DNA of 36,828 bases from NCBI RefSeq assembly GCF_013141825.1, contig NZ_RZNH01000049.1, forward strand, positions 1 through 36,828. Reading direction: 5' to 3'. Source of the stretch: Marinifilum caeruleilacunae (GTDB lineage Bacteria; Bacteroidota; Bacteroidia; Bacteroidales; Marinifilaceae). A program made the position numbers and the translations under genes. The notes under the pieces were generated by a model. That model was not told the origin of the DNA, ran no database searches, and saw only the letters and a program-made list of their open reading frames with translations. Below, one piece after another: positions 6,837 through 15,756 of this stretch; within the stretch, counting starts at the first letter, position 1, and every line of letters starts with the position of its first letter.

Positions 6837-9800
6837 TTATTTTCTACTACGATTTAAATAATAATAACAAAGCGGTACAAAATATAAACTTACCAGTGTA
6901 CCGATAAACATACCTCCAATTACAACAATGGCCAGGGGTTTTTGCAGTTCAGCACCCAAACCATCCAGAAACAGAAATGGAAATAGCGCCAGTATGGTAG
7001 TTATAGAAGTCATTAAAATTGGCTTTAATCTTCTTTGTCCGCCCACTAAAATGGCCTTAATTAATCCAAAGCCTTTCTCCTTTCTCAATCTGTTAATGGT
7101 ATCAATCTTTAAAATGGAATCGTTAATAATTATTCCCGACATTACAATCAGACCGATTAATGACATCAGGTTAAGATCACCACCAAAAGCCCATAGTACA
7201 AGCAGGGCACCTCCGATATCAATGGGTACTTCAAGTAAAACAATTAAAGGTTGACTAAAGGATTCAAATTGGGAAGCCAATATAAAATACAGTAGAAGCA
7301 GGGAAATCAATAATATTAATCCAAGCTGCCTCAACAAGGTTTTATTGGCAAAAATACTGCCCGAAAAACTCAAATCAACATCCTTATATTTACTTAGTAT
7401 TTGCTTTATTTTATTTTTTGATGAAACAAGCTGATCGTCATCAATATGGAGTGCATAAGGAACAAACTCGCCCTCCTTACCTGCGGTGATACTTTTTAAA
7501 GACTCATGAGGCTGTTTTTTAACTAACTGATTCAACTTATACCAAACTCCCTCTTCATTCACTATTTTGGTTTGATTAATAAGATCGTACAATGTGCTTT
7601 TCTTATCGCCCAATACAAGTGGAACCTGATCCTGATTATTTCGAATCACATCCAATTCATTGTGATTAAAAGCAGTTTGCAATTGCTTGTAAAATGAATT
7701 GATATCAATTTTATACAGCATTAAAATGATAGGATCGAATTCCAGGCTGACCTGCTCCTGGAACGCTTGCGATGGATTAAATTCACCTGGAAAAGCATTC
7801 GTAAATTCCTTTTGTAATTGCTTTACCTGAATTAATTGCTCTTTCTCATTTCCATTTCTAAAATTTATTCTGGCAACAAGAGGCGATTCATCATCGGCAA
7901 AAACTTGCTCAAATAAATTTTCGGGACTTGTAAAATAAAACCTGCATTCAGTATAGTAATTGTTCAAATGATGCTTTAAACGTTTTTTAAGAGCATTGAT
8001 ATCTGAACTATCCTCAACTTTCATATAAATTAATGATTCCGATGCGGAAAGTTCATGTCCGCGGTTCAAAAGGTACTGTTGCTCACCAATTAATACTGAA
8101 GTTTGAACCCGATCTTGCTCAATTTGCCTGATTAACTGTTCTGTGCGCCTTCTGTTCTCATCAATATTAATGCGATCATTCCAATCGATTCGCAATATCA
8201 TTTCGTGTTGAGTAAGTTCGGGTAATCTCTTTTTGGGCAATGAAATTACCAGTGTGATTGCACAAGCCAGCAAAAGCAGGAATAGAAACCATGATAATTT
8301 CTGATTTCTAAATACTTTTGTAAGGCCTGTCTCATACAGCTTTGTATAATCAAGTTTGCTCAATTGATTCACCCACCTGTCCAGCCTTCCTTGCCTCTCA
8401 TGTTTATAAAACAGTCGGTAATATACTGGAAGCAGGCTAATAGATACCAATAATGATACAAATAGTCCGATGCTAACCGCCAGTGCCTGGTCGTAAAACA
8501 ATGCTCCTGCAATACCAGAAATAAAAATTAATGGGAGAAATACGGAACAGGTAGTTAAAACTGAACTTAGCATGGGTCTAATTACTTCATTGGTGCCTTT
8601 TATACAGGATTGCAGCAGATTTTCTCCTCTTTGTCTGAACTGCGAAATGTTATCAATAACAATAATTGAATTATCGATCATCATACCAATACCCAGTACC
8701 AAACCTGAAAGAGATATAATATTTAATGACAGACCTAATAGGTGAAAAAACAGCAGGGAAATAATAAGAGATGTAGGTATAGACACACCTATTAACCAAG
8801 GTGCACGGAAATCTTTTAAAAAAAAGAACATGACCAAAAAGGCCAAACTTGCCCCTAGCAAAAGACTCTGCTTTAGGTTTTCAATGGAATAGTCAAGTAG
8901 TTTGCTTTGGTCTTCAGATATTTCAAATTCGATATTCGGATAATCTTCATGAAAGTTACTTATTAAGGCTTGCAATTCATCTTTCATGTCCTGTATTCGC
9001 GCATCAGCCTGCTTAATTATAGACAAAGAAACAGTCTCCTTCCCATTCATCATCGCCAGGCCTTTTCTGCTCTGCTCTACCAATTCAACTGTGGCAATAT
9101 CTTTTAACTTCAACACTTTCCCGTCCACATCAAAGTAAAGATTTTTAATATCGTTTACATTCTGAAAACTCTTTTCAAAATGGATATTATACTGGTAATG
9201 ACCATCGCGAATCATTAAATTACCAAAATCGATATTATTATTATGAACCAGGTTTTCAATATCAGTATAGCTGATCTGATGAGCTTTCATTTTCTCCAAA
9301 TCGGGGTGAATCGATATTTCAGGAAAAACTCTACCCGTAATATCAACCATAGCCACAGGCGAAAGTTGCTCTATTCGTTTGCGAATTACTGCATCGGCAA
9401 ACTGACTCAACTCCATGAACTGTTGTGGGTTTTGTTCCTTTTGTAAGCTTAAATTGAGTTTTAAAACGGGTATATCCGTAGCACTAGCCTTTATTACCTT
9501 TGGCCTGGTCATATCTTTGGGTAAGAGCGACATACATTTGTCAATCTTTTCGTTTACTTCTATGTACGCCAAATTAATATCGCTGCCATAAGCCATTTTC
9601 ATGTGAATGAAAGAACTCCCATCGCGAGTTACACTTTTAATATCTTCCAAATGCGGCACCTGGAGAAGTTGGCGTCTAATTGTTTTTACCACTGTGTTTT
9701 CCAGCTGGCGCGCCGAGCGGTTTTCATGTGAAATTTGCACACTTATTTCGGGTATGGCAACATCGGGCATTAAGGATATGGGTAATAATCCTATTGCCAC

Positions 9801-9872
9801 ACAACCCAATAGCAAAATGGCTAAAAAGGTCATGCTTACAGCTATGGGGCGGGTTAACAAGAATTTTATCAT
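6837..9872 (-). CDS. RND-family efflux permease (first permease of the operon)
   Basis: 1011 residues beginning MIKFLLTRPIAVSM, the classical RND N-terminus (IKFxLxRP) with the first transmembrane helix at about 10-32. TM4 carries SGLVLGIGMMIDNSIIVIDN, with the conserved Asp-Asn, and the second half has IGLIVMSGIIINDSILKIDT in TM10. The porter domains lie between, as expected for HAE-type drug or lipophile exporters. The gene starts 66 bp after the adaptor gene ends and precedes the TolC-like gene, so all four genes are probably co-transcribed. Substrate unknown. The family assignment is secure. Confidence 0.92.
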   Translation of the reverse strand: MIKFLLTRPIAVSMTFLAILLLGCVAIGLLPISLMPDVAIPEISVQISHENRSARQLENTVVKTIRRQLLQVPHLEDIKSVTRDGSSFIHMKMAYGSDINLAYIEVNEKIDKCMSLLPKDMTRPKVIKASATDIPVLKLNLSLQKEQNPQQFMELSQFADAVIRKRIEQLSPVAMVDITGRVFPEISIHPDLEKMKAHQISYTDIENLVHNNNIDFGNLMIRDGHYQYNIHFEKSFQNVNDIKNLYFDVDGKVLKLKDIATVELVEQSRKGLAMMNGKETVSLSIIKQADARIQDMKDELQALISNFHEDYPNIEFEISEDQSKLLDYSIENLKQSLLLGASLAFLVMFFFLKDFRAPWLIGVSIPTSLIISLLFFHLLGLSLNIISLSGLVLGIGMMIDNSIIVIDNISQFRQRGENLLQSCIKGTNEVIRPMLSSVLTTCSVFLPLIFISGIAGALFYDQALAVSIGLFVSLLVSISLLPVYYRLFYKHERQGRLDRWVNQLSKLDYTKLYETGLTKVFRNQKLSWFLFLLLLACAITLVISLPKKRLPELTQHEMILRIDWNDRINIDENRRRTEQLIRQIEQDRVQTSVLIGEQQYLLNRGHELSASESLIYMKVEDSSDINALKKRLKHHLNNYYTECRFYFTSPENLFEQVFADDESPLVARINFRNGNEKEQLIQVKQLQKEFTNAFPGEFNPSQAFQEQVSLEFDPIILMLYKIDINSFYKQLQTAFNHNELDVIRNNQDQVPLVLGDKKSTLYDLINQTKIVNEEGVWYKLNQLVKKQPHESLKSITAGKEGEFVPYALHIDDDQLVSSKNKIKQILSKYKDVDLSFSGSIFANKTLLRQLGLILLISLLLLYFILASQFESFSQPLIVLLEVPIDIGGALLVLWAFGGDLNLMSLIGLIVMSGIIINDSILKIDTINRLRKEKGFGLIKAILVGGQRRLKPILMTSITTILALFPFLFLDGLGAELQKPLAIVVIGGMFIGTLVSLYFVPLCYYYLNRSRK

Positions 9873-9880
9873 ACACTGGG

Positions 9881-9906
9881 GCTACAAGCCACAAGGTTCA
9901 AGTTAC
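9881..9906. repeat. Second piece of the CAAGC-type intergenic repeat
   Basis: The segment GCTACAAGCC ACAAGGTTCAAGTTA lies in the 66-bp gap between the adaptor and permease genes. It shares the GCTACAAGCC word with the repeat at 6764-6824. Short and degenerate. Confidence 0.4.
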
Positions 9907-9938
9907 CAAATTAAGATGATGCAACTCAAAACTTATCG

Positions 9939-11000
9939 CTAATGAACAACTTCAACTTTCGATTCATGGGCAAGGTTCAGGCTTCCTTCCACAATTACTT
10001 CATCACCTTCACTTAATCCTTCAAGTATGGTGTATGAGTCGCTATTCTCAAATCCGGTTTTTACATAGTTCCACAGTGCTTTTCCTTCCTTATAAGTAAA
10101 AACAACTTGTTTGTTTTGTCTCAATAAAAGTGCCGATTTTGGGATTACCAATTGACTCTTTACTGTTCTCTCAATCATTACCTTCACATTCATTCCTTCC
10201 ATCAATTTGCCTCCTGTATTTTGAATCACGGCTTTCACCTTTATCAATCCATTTTCATCAACCAAAGGGTTAATCTGGCTCAATTTTCCTTTGTAAGATT
10301 CCTCATGAAAAGCAAAAGGTTGAACACTTACCTGTTGATTGACATACAACTGATCAATTTCCGATTCCATAATGGTAAATTCCACTTCAAAGCTTTTGGT
10401 ATTTATCAATGTGCAAAATGTTTTACCCGGTTCTACCTGTTGATAAAGTTTGGCAGATAAATTGGAAATCACCCCTGAAAAAGGTGCTTTCAACTGCCTA
10501 GATTCCAAATCATATTGTGCCTTCTTGTAATCAATTAAAGCATCATTTAATCCCGACTTTAAACGGGCAATATTTAAAATTCTTCCTGGAATATTCGTGG
10601 TATCCTTTCCATCGTATCCTTGTCCAATAAGAATATTTTCCATTTCCAACCTGGCTTTGGCAACTGCCTGTTTGCTCTTTTCAAATTGATTGTGAAGGGT
10701 AAAATCATCTATGCCGGCTATTAATTCACCTTTATTAACAAAACTTCCATTCTTTACAGGTATCTCTTTCAGTTTACCAGAAATATTAAAGGGCATGTCG
10801 GCCTTGCGCATGGCACATAACTTACCATTGCTGATAATTTCCTGTTGAAAACTATCATATCGAAGTGAAATTGTTTTTACATGATTTCTTTCTACAGTTG
10901 TTGATGCTTTACCTGCTTCCTCCGCAGATTTTCCATGACCAAGGGTGCATGCATTTAAACATATAATAATTCCGATTATTAAAAATGATATATGTTTCAT
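9939..11000 (-). CDS. RND efflux periplasmic adaptor (membrane-fusion lipoprotein)
   Basis: 353 residues. The lipobox LNAC places the lipidated Cys at 18. It shows the adaptor order: a biotinyl-lipoyl half (PFNISGKLKEIPVKNGSFVNKG near 71-92), a coiled-coil hairpin at about 100-170, the second lipoyl half (LKAPFSGVISNLSAKLYQQV near 170-190), a beta-barrel domain, and a membrane-proximal domain ending with GLSEGDEVIVEG. It bridges the permeases and the TolC-like channel. It is the first gene of the leftward four-gene operon and the only adaptor for two permeases. The 177 bp upstream has no obvious regulator gene. Confidence 0.92.
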   Translation of the reverse strand: MKHISFLIIGIIICLNACTLGHGKSAEEAGKASTTVERNHVKTISLRYDSFQQEIISNGKLCAMRKADMPFNISGKLKEIPVKNGSFVNKGELIAGIDDFTLHNQFEKSKQAVAKARLEMENILIGQGYDGKDTTNIPGRILNIARLKSGLNDALIDYKKAQYDLESRQLKAPFSGVISNLSAKLYQQVEPGKTFCTLINTKSFEVEFTIMESEIDQLYVNQQVSVQPFAFHEESYKGKLSQINPLVDENGLIKVKAVIQNTGGKLMEGMNVKVMIERTVKSQLVIPKSALLLRQNKQVVFTYKEGKALWNYVKTGFENSDSYTILEGLSEGDEVIVEGSLNLAHESKVEVVH

Positions 11001-11177
11001 CTTTTTTTTCTAAAGTTAACATGTAAATTTTATCTATCTCACATCAAACAGAACTAATTTACTGTTAATTTGCATTTAAAAATCGCTCAATTCTATTTCT
11101 TCCTTGTATCTTTTTCATAATGATATCTAAGAATCGGCTAAAAACTTACTAAAGAAGTTTGTATTTAGATCATAAAC

Positions 11178-12371
11178 CTATCTCTTCTTTAATCGACAAA
11201 TTGCCAAAATTGGATTATCACCCTCTTTTACATTTGACATTTTATCAAACCAGTGTTTAGTTTGGGGATTTAATTTTTCTTGAACTGTTTTAGTTTCTTC
11301 CATATCCAAACATAAATCCATAGCATTGATAACTGAGATCATAAAACCATTCTGACTAAGCTCCGATCGAATATTTAAGCAGCGATGACTGATCAAGTCA
11401 TCATACACAAAAGGAACAGCATACTTTTGGGTTACTTGATTATCGAAACTATGAAGATAAATAGAGTTCAAATCGTCTTCGATCCAAGACTTCTTAAAAA
11501 CCATTAAATAATTATCAGAATGTATAATATTTATTTTTTGATAGGGGGATGCATTTCTTTCAAACTTATTAAAATCTCCATTATAATATCCAACCTGCTT
11601 TGTAACAGGCAATAATTCATTTCCAAGATTAAATATAAACGCTGGTTTTTTACGTTTATCATTGATAGACCATATTGTATCACTTAAATAATTATTCACC
11701 AATAAAGAAGAGTCACTTCTTTGAAAGTAAGTATCATAAGAATCCTTCCAGGTAAATCTGTCTCGTCCTTTAAGAAAAGTTTCGAATTTAGAACTTGCAA
11801 TTAACTGGGCATCCTGATTAAAAAATTTAATGGCCCCTTCGCATCTATCATACCAAGCTATCTGGTTTTTTTCATCAATCGAAAAATAGGCGAGTAAAGC
11901 ATCAAGTTTTTTTTCTTCCAGGAATTCACCACTCAAATTGTACTTAATTATAGACCTTTTCCCTGACGAAGCAATATAAATAGTATCTCCTTTTATTTGA
12001 AAATCCAGTACATAAATGTACTCTCCAGGCCCTTTCCCATTTTTACCTATTTGTTTCACAAATGATCCATCCATTTTAAATAAAAGCAACCTTCTCAAAT
12101 CAGAGATTAGAATCAATGTATCATTCATTTCCATTTGATACACTCTTCTTAACAATGATTTTTTGTTTGTTTCTAAGCTTACAAAATTCACTTCTGTGGA
12201 TACCTTAGACAGATTTAAGGTATCTTTTCCGTTATCTGGAAGATTTACATGGTAAGGAAACTCAACTTTGGTATTTTTCTCTTCATGTAATTTTTCAGTT
12301 TTACTTTTCGAAGAGCTCTGTGTGCAGGAGAAAATTCCCAGTAACAGCAATAAAATTATTAACCTATTCAT
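11178..12371 (-). CDS. 6-bladed beta-propeller lipoprotein (fourth propeller)
   Basis: 397 residues from the ATG at 12371; the longer frame would need a TTG start. A signal peptide ends in the lipobox IFSC with Cys16. The body is strand-rich and carries GKNGKGPGEY at about 109-118, the hallmark loop of the Bacteroidota 6-bladed beta-propeller/BF3164-like lipoproteins, and is expected to sit on the membrane or cell surface. It follows the signal peptidase gene at 12488 after a 116-bp gap. That gap contains the leader element GGTGGAGCAAGGCAAAAA (minus strand, 12425-12445) also seen upstream of two peptide genes, so it may have its own promoter. It may bind a peptide or other ligand. The function is not known. 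Confidence 0.8.
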   Translation of the reverse strand: MNRLIILLLLLGIFSCTQSSSKSKTEKLHEEKNTKVEFPYHVNLPDNGKDTLNLSKVSTEVNFVSLETNKKSLLRRVYQMEMNDTLILISDLRRLLLFKMDGSFVKQIGKNGKGPGEYIYVLDFQIKGDTIYIASSGKRSIIKYNLSGEFLEEKKLDALLAYFSIDEKNQIAWYDRCEGAIKFFNQDAQLIASSKFETFLKGRDRFTWKDSYDTYFQRSDSSLLVNNYLSDTIWSINDKRKKPAFIFNLGNELLPVTKQVGYYNGDFNKFERNASPYQKINIIHSDNYLMVFKKSWIEDDLNSIYLHSFDNQVTQKYAVPFVYDDLISHRCLNIRSELSQNGFMISVINAMDLCLDMEETKTVQEKLNPQTKHWFDKMSNVKEGDNPILAICRLKKR

Positions 12372-12424
12372 TTGATACAATTATTTAAATGAAAGAAAAA
12401 TATTTTCCTTTTACATTATTTTGT

Positions 12425-12445
12425 TTTTGCCTTGCTCCACCTTTC
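12425..12445 (-). promoter_or_regulatory. Conserved leader element, copy 1 (GGTGGAGCAAGGCAAAAA)
   Basis: On the minus strand the bases read GAAAGGTGGAGCAAGGCAAAA, 54 bases upstream of the propeller start. Related GGAGGT..CAAGG sequences occur at 15640-15657 and 20613-20641, upstream of two secreted-peptide genes. It may be part of a shared 5' leader or an operator. The role is inferred only from recurrence. Confidence 0.4.
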
Positions 12446-12487
12446 TAAAAAAACACAAGTTTTTAAAATATAATCATGTAAATGTAC

Positions 12488-13477
12488 TCACTGGTTAGCA
12501 CTCCGTTTTTTTTTAAAAGGAAGTTTTTTATTTAATGAAGAAAGAACATATTTTGCTTTACCAATAAGTAACTCCTCAGGTATAAGTCCAAAATGTCTTG
12601 AATCTATTGATTTTGATCTATTATCACCCAAAAGGAAAAAGTAATCTTTTTTAAATGTATAAGTTTGAATGAACTCACCATTATCATATACTCTACCGTC
12701 CATATAATAAACCTTTTCAATCTCGTATTTATTTATTAAATCACAATAAAAAGATGCATTTTCCTTGGAAAACTTTATTTTCATGTTCTTTCCTGGAATA
12801 ATAAGATTCTTGTATGCTTTTAATTTGTTTTGCCCTAACTCATTATATCTAAACCATCTATTTACCCTTTTAAAATTTGGCTTCTTTAAATCTTTGCCAC
12901 TAATAATAGTGCTATGTATTATAGAATCACCCATTTTTCTGGTTCCACCGGTTAAATGATTACGAGTAATATACTTTGATACCGATTCATTATAATATTC
13001 AATATTAAAATCAAAATGAAGATTGTTAGAATAAAACCTTTCCTCTTCATTACAATACCAAACATTATTAATACATAAAGTATCCCCAGGTATTCCAATA
13101 CAACGCTTTATTAAAACTGACTTCTCTTCAATATCTTGAAAGACGAGAATATCACCACTAACAACAGATTTAAAACTTTTAGTTCTGTAATAATCCCAAC
13201 GTTCTTTATTTATATATGCTTTTAGTTCCTTAGAAAACATCAACAACACATTACTCCAGGGAATATCTGAAATTGAATTAGGTAATTTAGAACCTAATGA
13301 AATTTTTTCTACCAACACATAATCTCCTTCTTTAATGGTAGCATGCATTGAGTTAGAAGGCACATAGAAAATTTCACATACAAATAATCTTAGTAAGATT
13401 ATGAGTATAAACCCAGGTAGAAAACATAAAATTAATTTCTTTGCTAGGCTCGATTTTTTTTTCTTAATAACTCTCAC
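12488..13477 (-). CDS. Signal peptidase I paralog (cassette 3)
   Basis: 329 residues, starting at GTG (13477) and overlapping the upstream gene by 14 bases, which suggests translational coupling. It is a type I signal peptidase (S26): one N-terminal helix at about 14-33, the catalytic Ser43 in VPSNSMHATI, the general-base Lys124 in LIKRCIGIPGD, and box E GDNRSKSIDSRHFGLI at about 284-299. Roughly 150 residues lie between boxes D and E, so the non-catalytic cap domain is large, as in other Bacteroidota enzymes. The housekeeping lepB need not be here. Its place at the end of a peptide/propeller/thioredoxin-like operon suggests a dedicated processing role. A sister copy lies at 21450-22370. Confidence 0.9.
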   Translation of the reverse strand: MRVIKKKKSSLAKKLILCFLPGFILIILLRLFVCEIFYVPSNSMHATIKEGDYVLVEKISLGSKLPNSISDIPWSNVLLMFSKELKAYINKERWDYYRTKSFKSVVSGDILVFQDIEEKSVLIKRCIGIPGDTLCINNVWYCNEEERFYSNNLHFDFNIEYYNESVSKYITRNHLTGGTRKMGDSIIHSTIISGKDLKKPNFKRVNRWFRYNELGQNKLKAYKNLIIPGKNMKIKFSKENASFYCDLINKYEIEKVYYMDGRVYDNGEFIQTYTFKKDYFFLLGDNRSKSIDSRHFGLIPEELLIGKAKYVLSSLNKKLPFKKKRSANQ

Positions 13478-14012
13478 ATTCTAATTCTTTTCGCATCTCT
13501 TGCATATATAAGTCTAGTATTTTCTCATATTTCATTGGATTACCTATTAAAACAATTTTCTTATCAATTAATAAGAACGAATGAAACATACTATTGCTAT
13601 GCAGATTATTCTGTCTTATAAATTTTTTTTGAGGATCCTTAAATATTGGAAAAGGTATTTTGTTCTTATTCATAAAATTTTCCAAAGACCAATAAGAATC
13701 TGCCCCTACATAAAAGCAAAAGCTCACCTCCTCACACATTTGATGTGTTTTAATAAAATTTCCCCATTTCAATATATCTTCGGCACACTTGCTGCAATTA
13801 CCATCAATAAAGGCTACAACAGCAACAGTGTAATCCATAAAATATTCATCAATTTCAAAGTTCTTAGGATAAAATATCTCTAATGAATCAGGCAGAACCA
13901 ATTCTTTTCCAACAAAAGATTTCACTACTTCACTGATGTTATTTTGACCAGTGTTTTCTTTGCAACCAATTAAAAAAAGTAATATCAATAATATTAGAGT
14001 TATATTTTTCAT
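13464..14012 (-). CDS. Thioredoxin-like CxxC lipoprotein (cassette 3)
   Basis: 182 residues. The signal peptide ends in the lipobox LIGC (Cys17). After a VVAFIDGNCSKC strand-loop (Cys73-x-x-Cys76) comes EDILKW, then a helix and a C-terminal strand pair containing FLLIDKKIVLIGNPMKYEKI near 145-165. The layout matches a shortened thioredoxin/TlpA fold, but the loop is G-N-C-x-x-C rather than WCxxC. The two other cassettes have the same GxCxxC...W pattern. A redox role on secreted peptides is an inference. It lies 32 bp after the propeller gene and overlaps the signal peptidase gene. Confidence 0.7.
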   Translation of the reverse strand: MKNITLILLILLFLIGCKENTGQNNISEVVKSFVGKELVLPDSLEIFYPKNFEIDEYFMDYTVAVVAFIDGNCSKCAEDILKWGNFIKTHQMCEEVSFCFYVGADSYWSLENFMNKNKIPFPIFKDPQKKFIRQNNLHSNSMFHSFLLIDKKIVLIGNPMKYEKILDLYMQEMRKELECESY

Positions 14013-14044
14013 ATTAATAACTTCTGTTTTTTACTCGATCTTCT

Positions 14045-15091
14045 CTAAATATCAAGTTCATATTTTATCAGGAACAATTCATCGCTAAGTCCAATTCCAA
14101 TTATGGACTTGCTATCTTTGTCATAGGCAATACTATTAAGGCCAATATCCAGTTTAAACCTTTTTATAGGCTTCCCATTCCAATCAAATACTAAAATGTT
14201 ATCAGCAACAAAAGGATTAGACATGTATTCCTTTAAAGTTTTTTCTGTATAAAGAGCAAAAATATATTCATCCGATGCTTCTAAACAGCAATATCCCATA
14301 ATACTCTCTTTTCTCTTTACCACTCGGTTTTTAGACATTAGAAAATCAGGTAATCGATAGTGGTATTTTTTTATTTCTTGAATACTATCATGTAAGATTT
14401 CGTTAATTTCAAGTATTTCTGAACAGTTTGTTGCAAAAACAAACCTATTTGAACCTTCCTTCACTTTTAAGAATCCCTGAAATAACCTTCCTTTTTGTCG
14501 TGATTCTAAATTTTGACCTTTTTGTAAACTAGGGAATGCACCATGATTTCCTATAAGTACACCTTCTGAGTTAAATATTGCATACATGCCATGACTAAAT
14601 GAACCTGTTCCTATAAAATAATTTTTTGTTCTCTTAACATGATAACAAGACCCATCATCGATTTTAAATTCTCTAGTTTTAACAGGTACAAAGCTTGTGT
14701 CTTGAAATAGGTTCTTAACTGTTATGGTATTCACTTTTTTCGGAACGCGTGTAAAAATATCTATAGATTTATTATGTTCGCTTCTATCAATCGAAATTGC
14801 ACGTGATAACTCTTTAGGCCCTCTACCTTTTTTAATAGATGCCCCTAAATAATTACCATTCTTTTTTGAGAATACATCAAGATAATACTCACTGTTTTTA
14901 TTCATTATAAGAATTAGCGAGTCTATTATCTGAATCGAAATAGGATTTCCAATTACCTTTCCTTCTATTGGCAATATATTCCCATTGATGATATCTGCCT
15001 TATGAAACAACTCTAATGGATTCGTGACTTTCTTTTCCTTGCAACCTGTTAGTATCGCAATTACTCCAAGTACAATTAAACATATTCTCAT
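14045..15091 (-). CDS. BF3164-like / 6-bladed beta-propeller lipoprotein (cassette 3)
   Basis: 348 residues. A signal peptide with lipobox LTGC places the lipidated Cys at 17. KKGRGPKELSRA at about 88-98 is the G-R-G-P loop shared by all four propellers in the window. The remaining sequence alternates strands ending in aspartate- or glycine-containing turns. I judge it to be of the TolB-like/BF3164-like type. It lies 125 bp downstream of the peptide gene, separated by a perfect 10-bp stem-loop (15185-15207), and 32 bp upstream of the thioredoxin-like gene. A peptide-binding or surface-display role is inferred. Confidence 0.8.
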   Translation of the reverse strand: MRICLIVLGVIAILTGCKEKKVTNPLELFHKADIINGNILPIEGKVIGNPISIQIIDSLILIMNKNSEYYLDVFSKKNGNYLGASIKKGRGPKELSRAISIDRSEHNKSIDIFTRVPKKVNTITVKNLFQDTSFVPVKTREFKIDDGSCYHVKRTKNYFIGTGSFSHGMYAIFNSEGVLIGNHGAFPSLQKGQNLESRQKGRLFQGFLKVKEGSNRFVFATNCSEILEINEILHDSIQEIKKYHYRLPDFLMSKNRVVKRKESIMGYCCLEASDEYIFALYTEKTLKEYMSNPFVADNILVFDWNGKPIKRFKLDIGLNSIAYDKDSKSIIGIGLSDELFLIKYELDI

Positions 15092-15184
15092 ATTATCTGA
15101 TTTTACACTCTTATTAGTAACTCATTGTTTTCCCAACGCAAACAGTATCATTACAATTAATCTATATACACTATCTAACTTAAA

Positions 15185-15207
15185 TGCTAGGTGCATAGCA
15201 CCTAGCA
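15185..15207. repeat. Perfect 10-bp stem-loop between peptide and propeller genes
   Basis: TGCTAGGTGC (15185-15194), loop ATA, GCACCTAGCA (15198-15207). No strong T run follows on the minus strand, so it is more likely an mRNA-stability or partial-attenuation structure than a full terminator. Its GGTGC-ATA-GCACC heart resembles the small palindromes at 36578-36673. Confidence 0.75.
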
Positions 15208-15216
15208 AAGACTTTA

Positions 15217-15441
15217 TTAATCGACAAATTCACCGTCAATTTCGAAATCGCCGTAATCACAACAGTTTACAATACTGTTACAACATAAAAATCCACCATC
15301 ATCATCAGTAATTACACGACTTTGTGCTAAAGCATCAATATTATCAATAACAAGACCACTTTCTGTCTGATTTGCATTATATGTGAATAAAAAGCTAAAG
15401 CAAGCTAGTCCAATAACCGATAAAAATATTTTTTTCTTCAT
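15217..15441 (-). CDS. NVEALA-family secreted peptide precursor (cassette 3)
   Basis: 74 residues. It begins MKKKIFLSVIGLACFSFLFT, a basic start and a hydrophobic export segment to about residue 20, followed by a spacer and NIDALA at 34-39, the motif that names the NVEALA family. The 35 residues after Ala39 are acidic and contain four cysteines as two pairs (53/54 and 60/61). Ala-Leu-Ala is also a canonical signal-peptidase I site, though it lies about 17 residues beyond the usual cleavage position. It is the first gene of cassette 3. The other peptides are at 20279-20524 and 24200-24415. No function is established for the family as far as I know. Confidence 0.8.
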   Translation of the reverse strand: MKKKIFLSVIGLACFSFLFTYNANQTESGLVIDNIDALAQSRVITDDDGGFLCCNSIVNCCDYGDFEIDGEFVD

Positions 15442-15520
15442 AATTATAAATTAATAGCAAAGAGTTACCTTTGCTGTATTACATTCAATTTTGCGCAGTA
15501 CATTTGTCTTTTTCTGTAAA

Positions 15521-15634
15521 TCAATTTGTACTGTGCTCTTTTTTTTCTGCTTTAACTGCCAGAACAGTTCCATTGGTATTGAGATGGCTCCCATGTAAAG
15601 TACAATTCTTAATTGTCTTTATTCTTTTTTTCAT
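15521..15634 (-). CDS. Possible 37-codon leader peptide upstream of cassette 3
   Basis: A minus-strand frame starting at ATG 15634, 5 bases after the conserved leader element, encodes a basic 37-residue peptide. Its middle, NGTVLAVKAE, aligns with NETVLPVIAG encoded by a frame upstream of the peptide gene at 24415, where no start codon is visible. The similarity may be a conserved RNA or operator sequence rather than protein. There is no signal peptide and no family match. Treat as a weak call. Confidence 0.3.
   Translation of the reverse strand: MKKRIKTIKNCTLHGSHLNTNGTVLAVKAEKKEHSTN
15553..15575. promoter_or_regulatory. Conserved dyad element, copy 1 (AACTGCCAGAACAGTT)
   Basis: The 23 bases match 24456-24478 at 21 positions. 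The core AACTG-N6-CAGTT is a dyad that could be a hairpin or a protein-binding site. A partial ACTGTTCT copy lies at 20563-20570. All three lie within about 135 bp upstream of a peptide gene. Confidence 0.45.
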
Positions 15635-15639
15635 CTTAC

Positions 15640-15657
15640 TTTTGCCTTGCACCTCCT
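15640..15657 (-). promoter_or_regulatory. Conserved leader element, copy 2 (AGGAGGTGCAAGGCAAAA)
   Basis: On the minus strand this reads AGGAGGTGCAAGGCAAAA, followed by GTAAGATG. Its relatives are at 12425-12445 and 20613-20641. The GGAGG word resembles an anti-16S site, which is unusual in this phylum, but it is 16 bases from the nearest ATG. Confidence 0.4.
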
Positions 15658-15756
15658 CTTTTGTATTATATAAGCTTTTAATAACTTCATTTTATAATCT
15701 TGCACGCACAGGCAGACCCATTTTACTTACATAATAAATATGGGATCCCCTGGCTT

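Noticed and set aside
15471-15734. 87-codon plus-strand reading frame
   Set aside because: It runs antisense through the leader and conserved elements of cassette 3, and its hydrophobicity reflects T-rich sequence.
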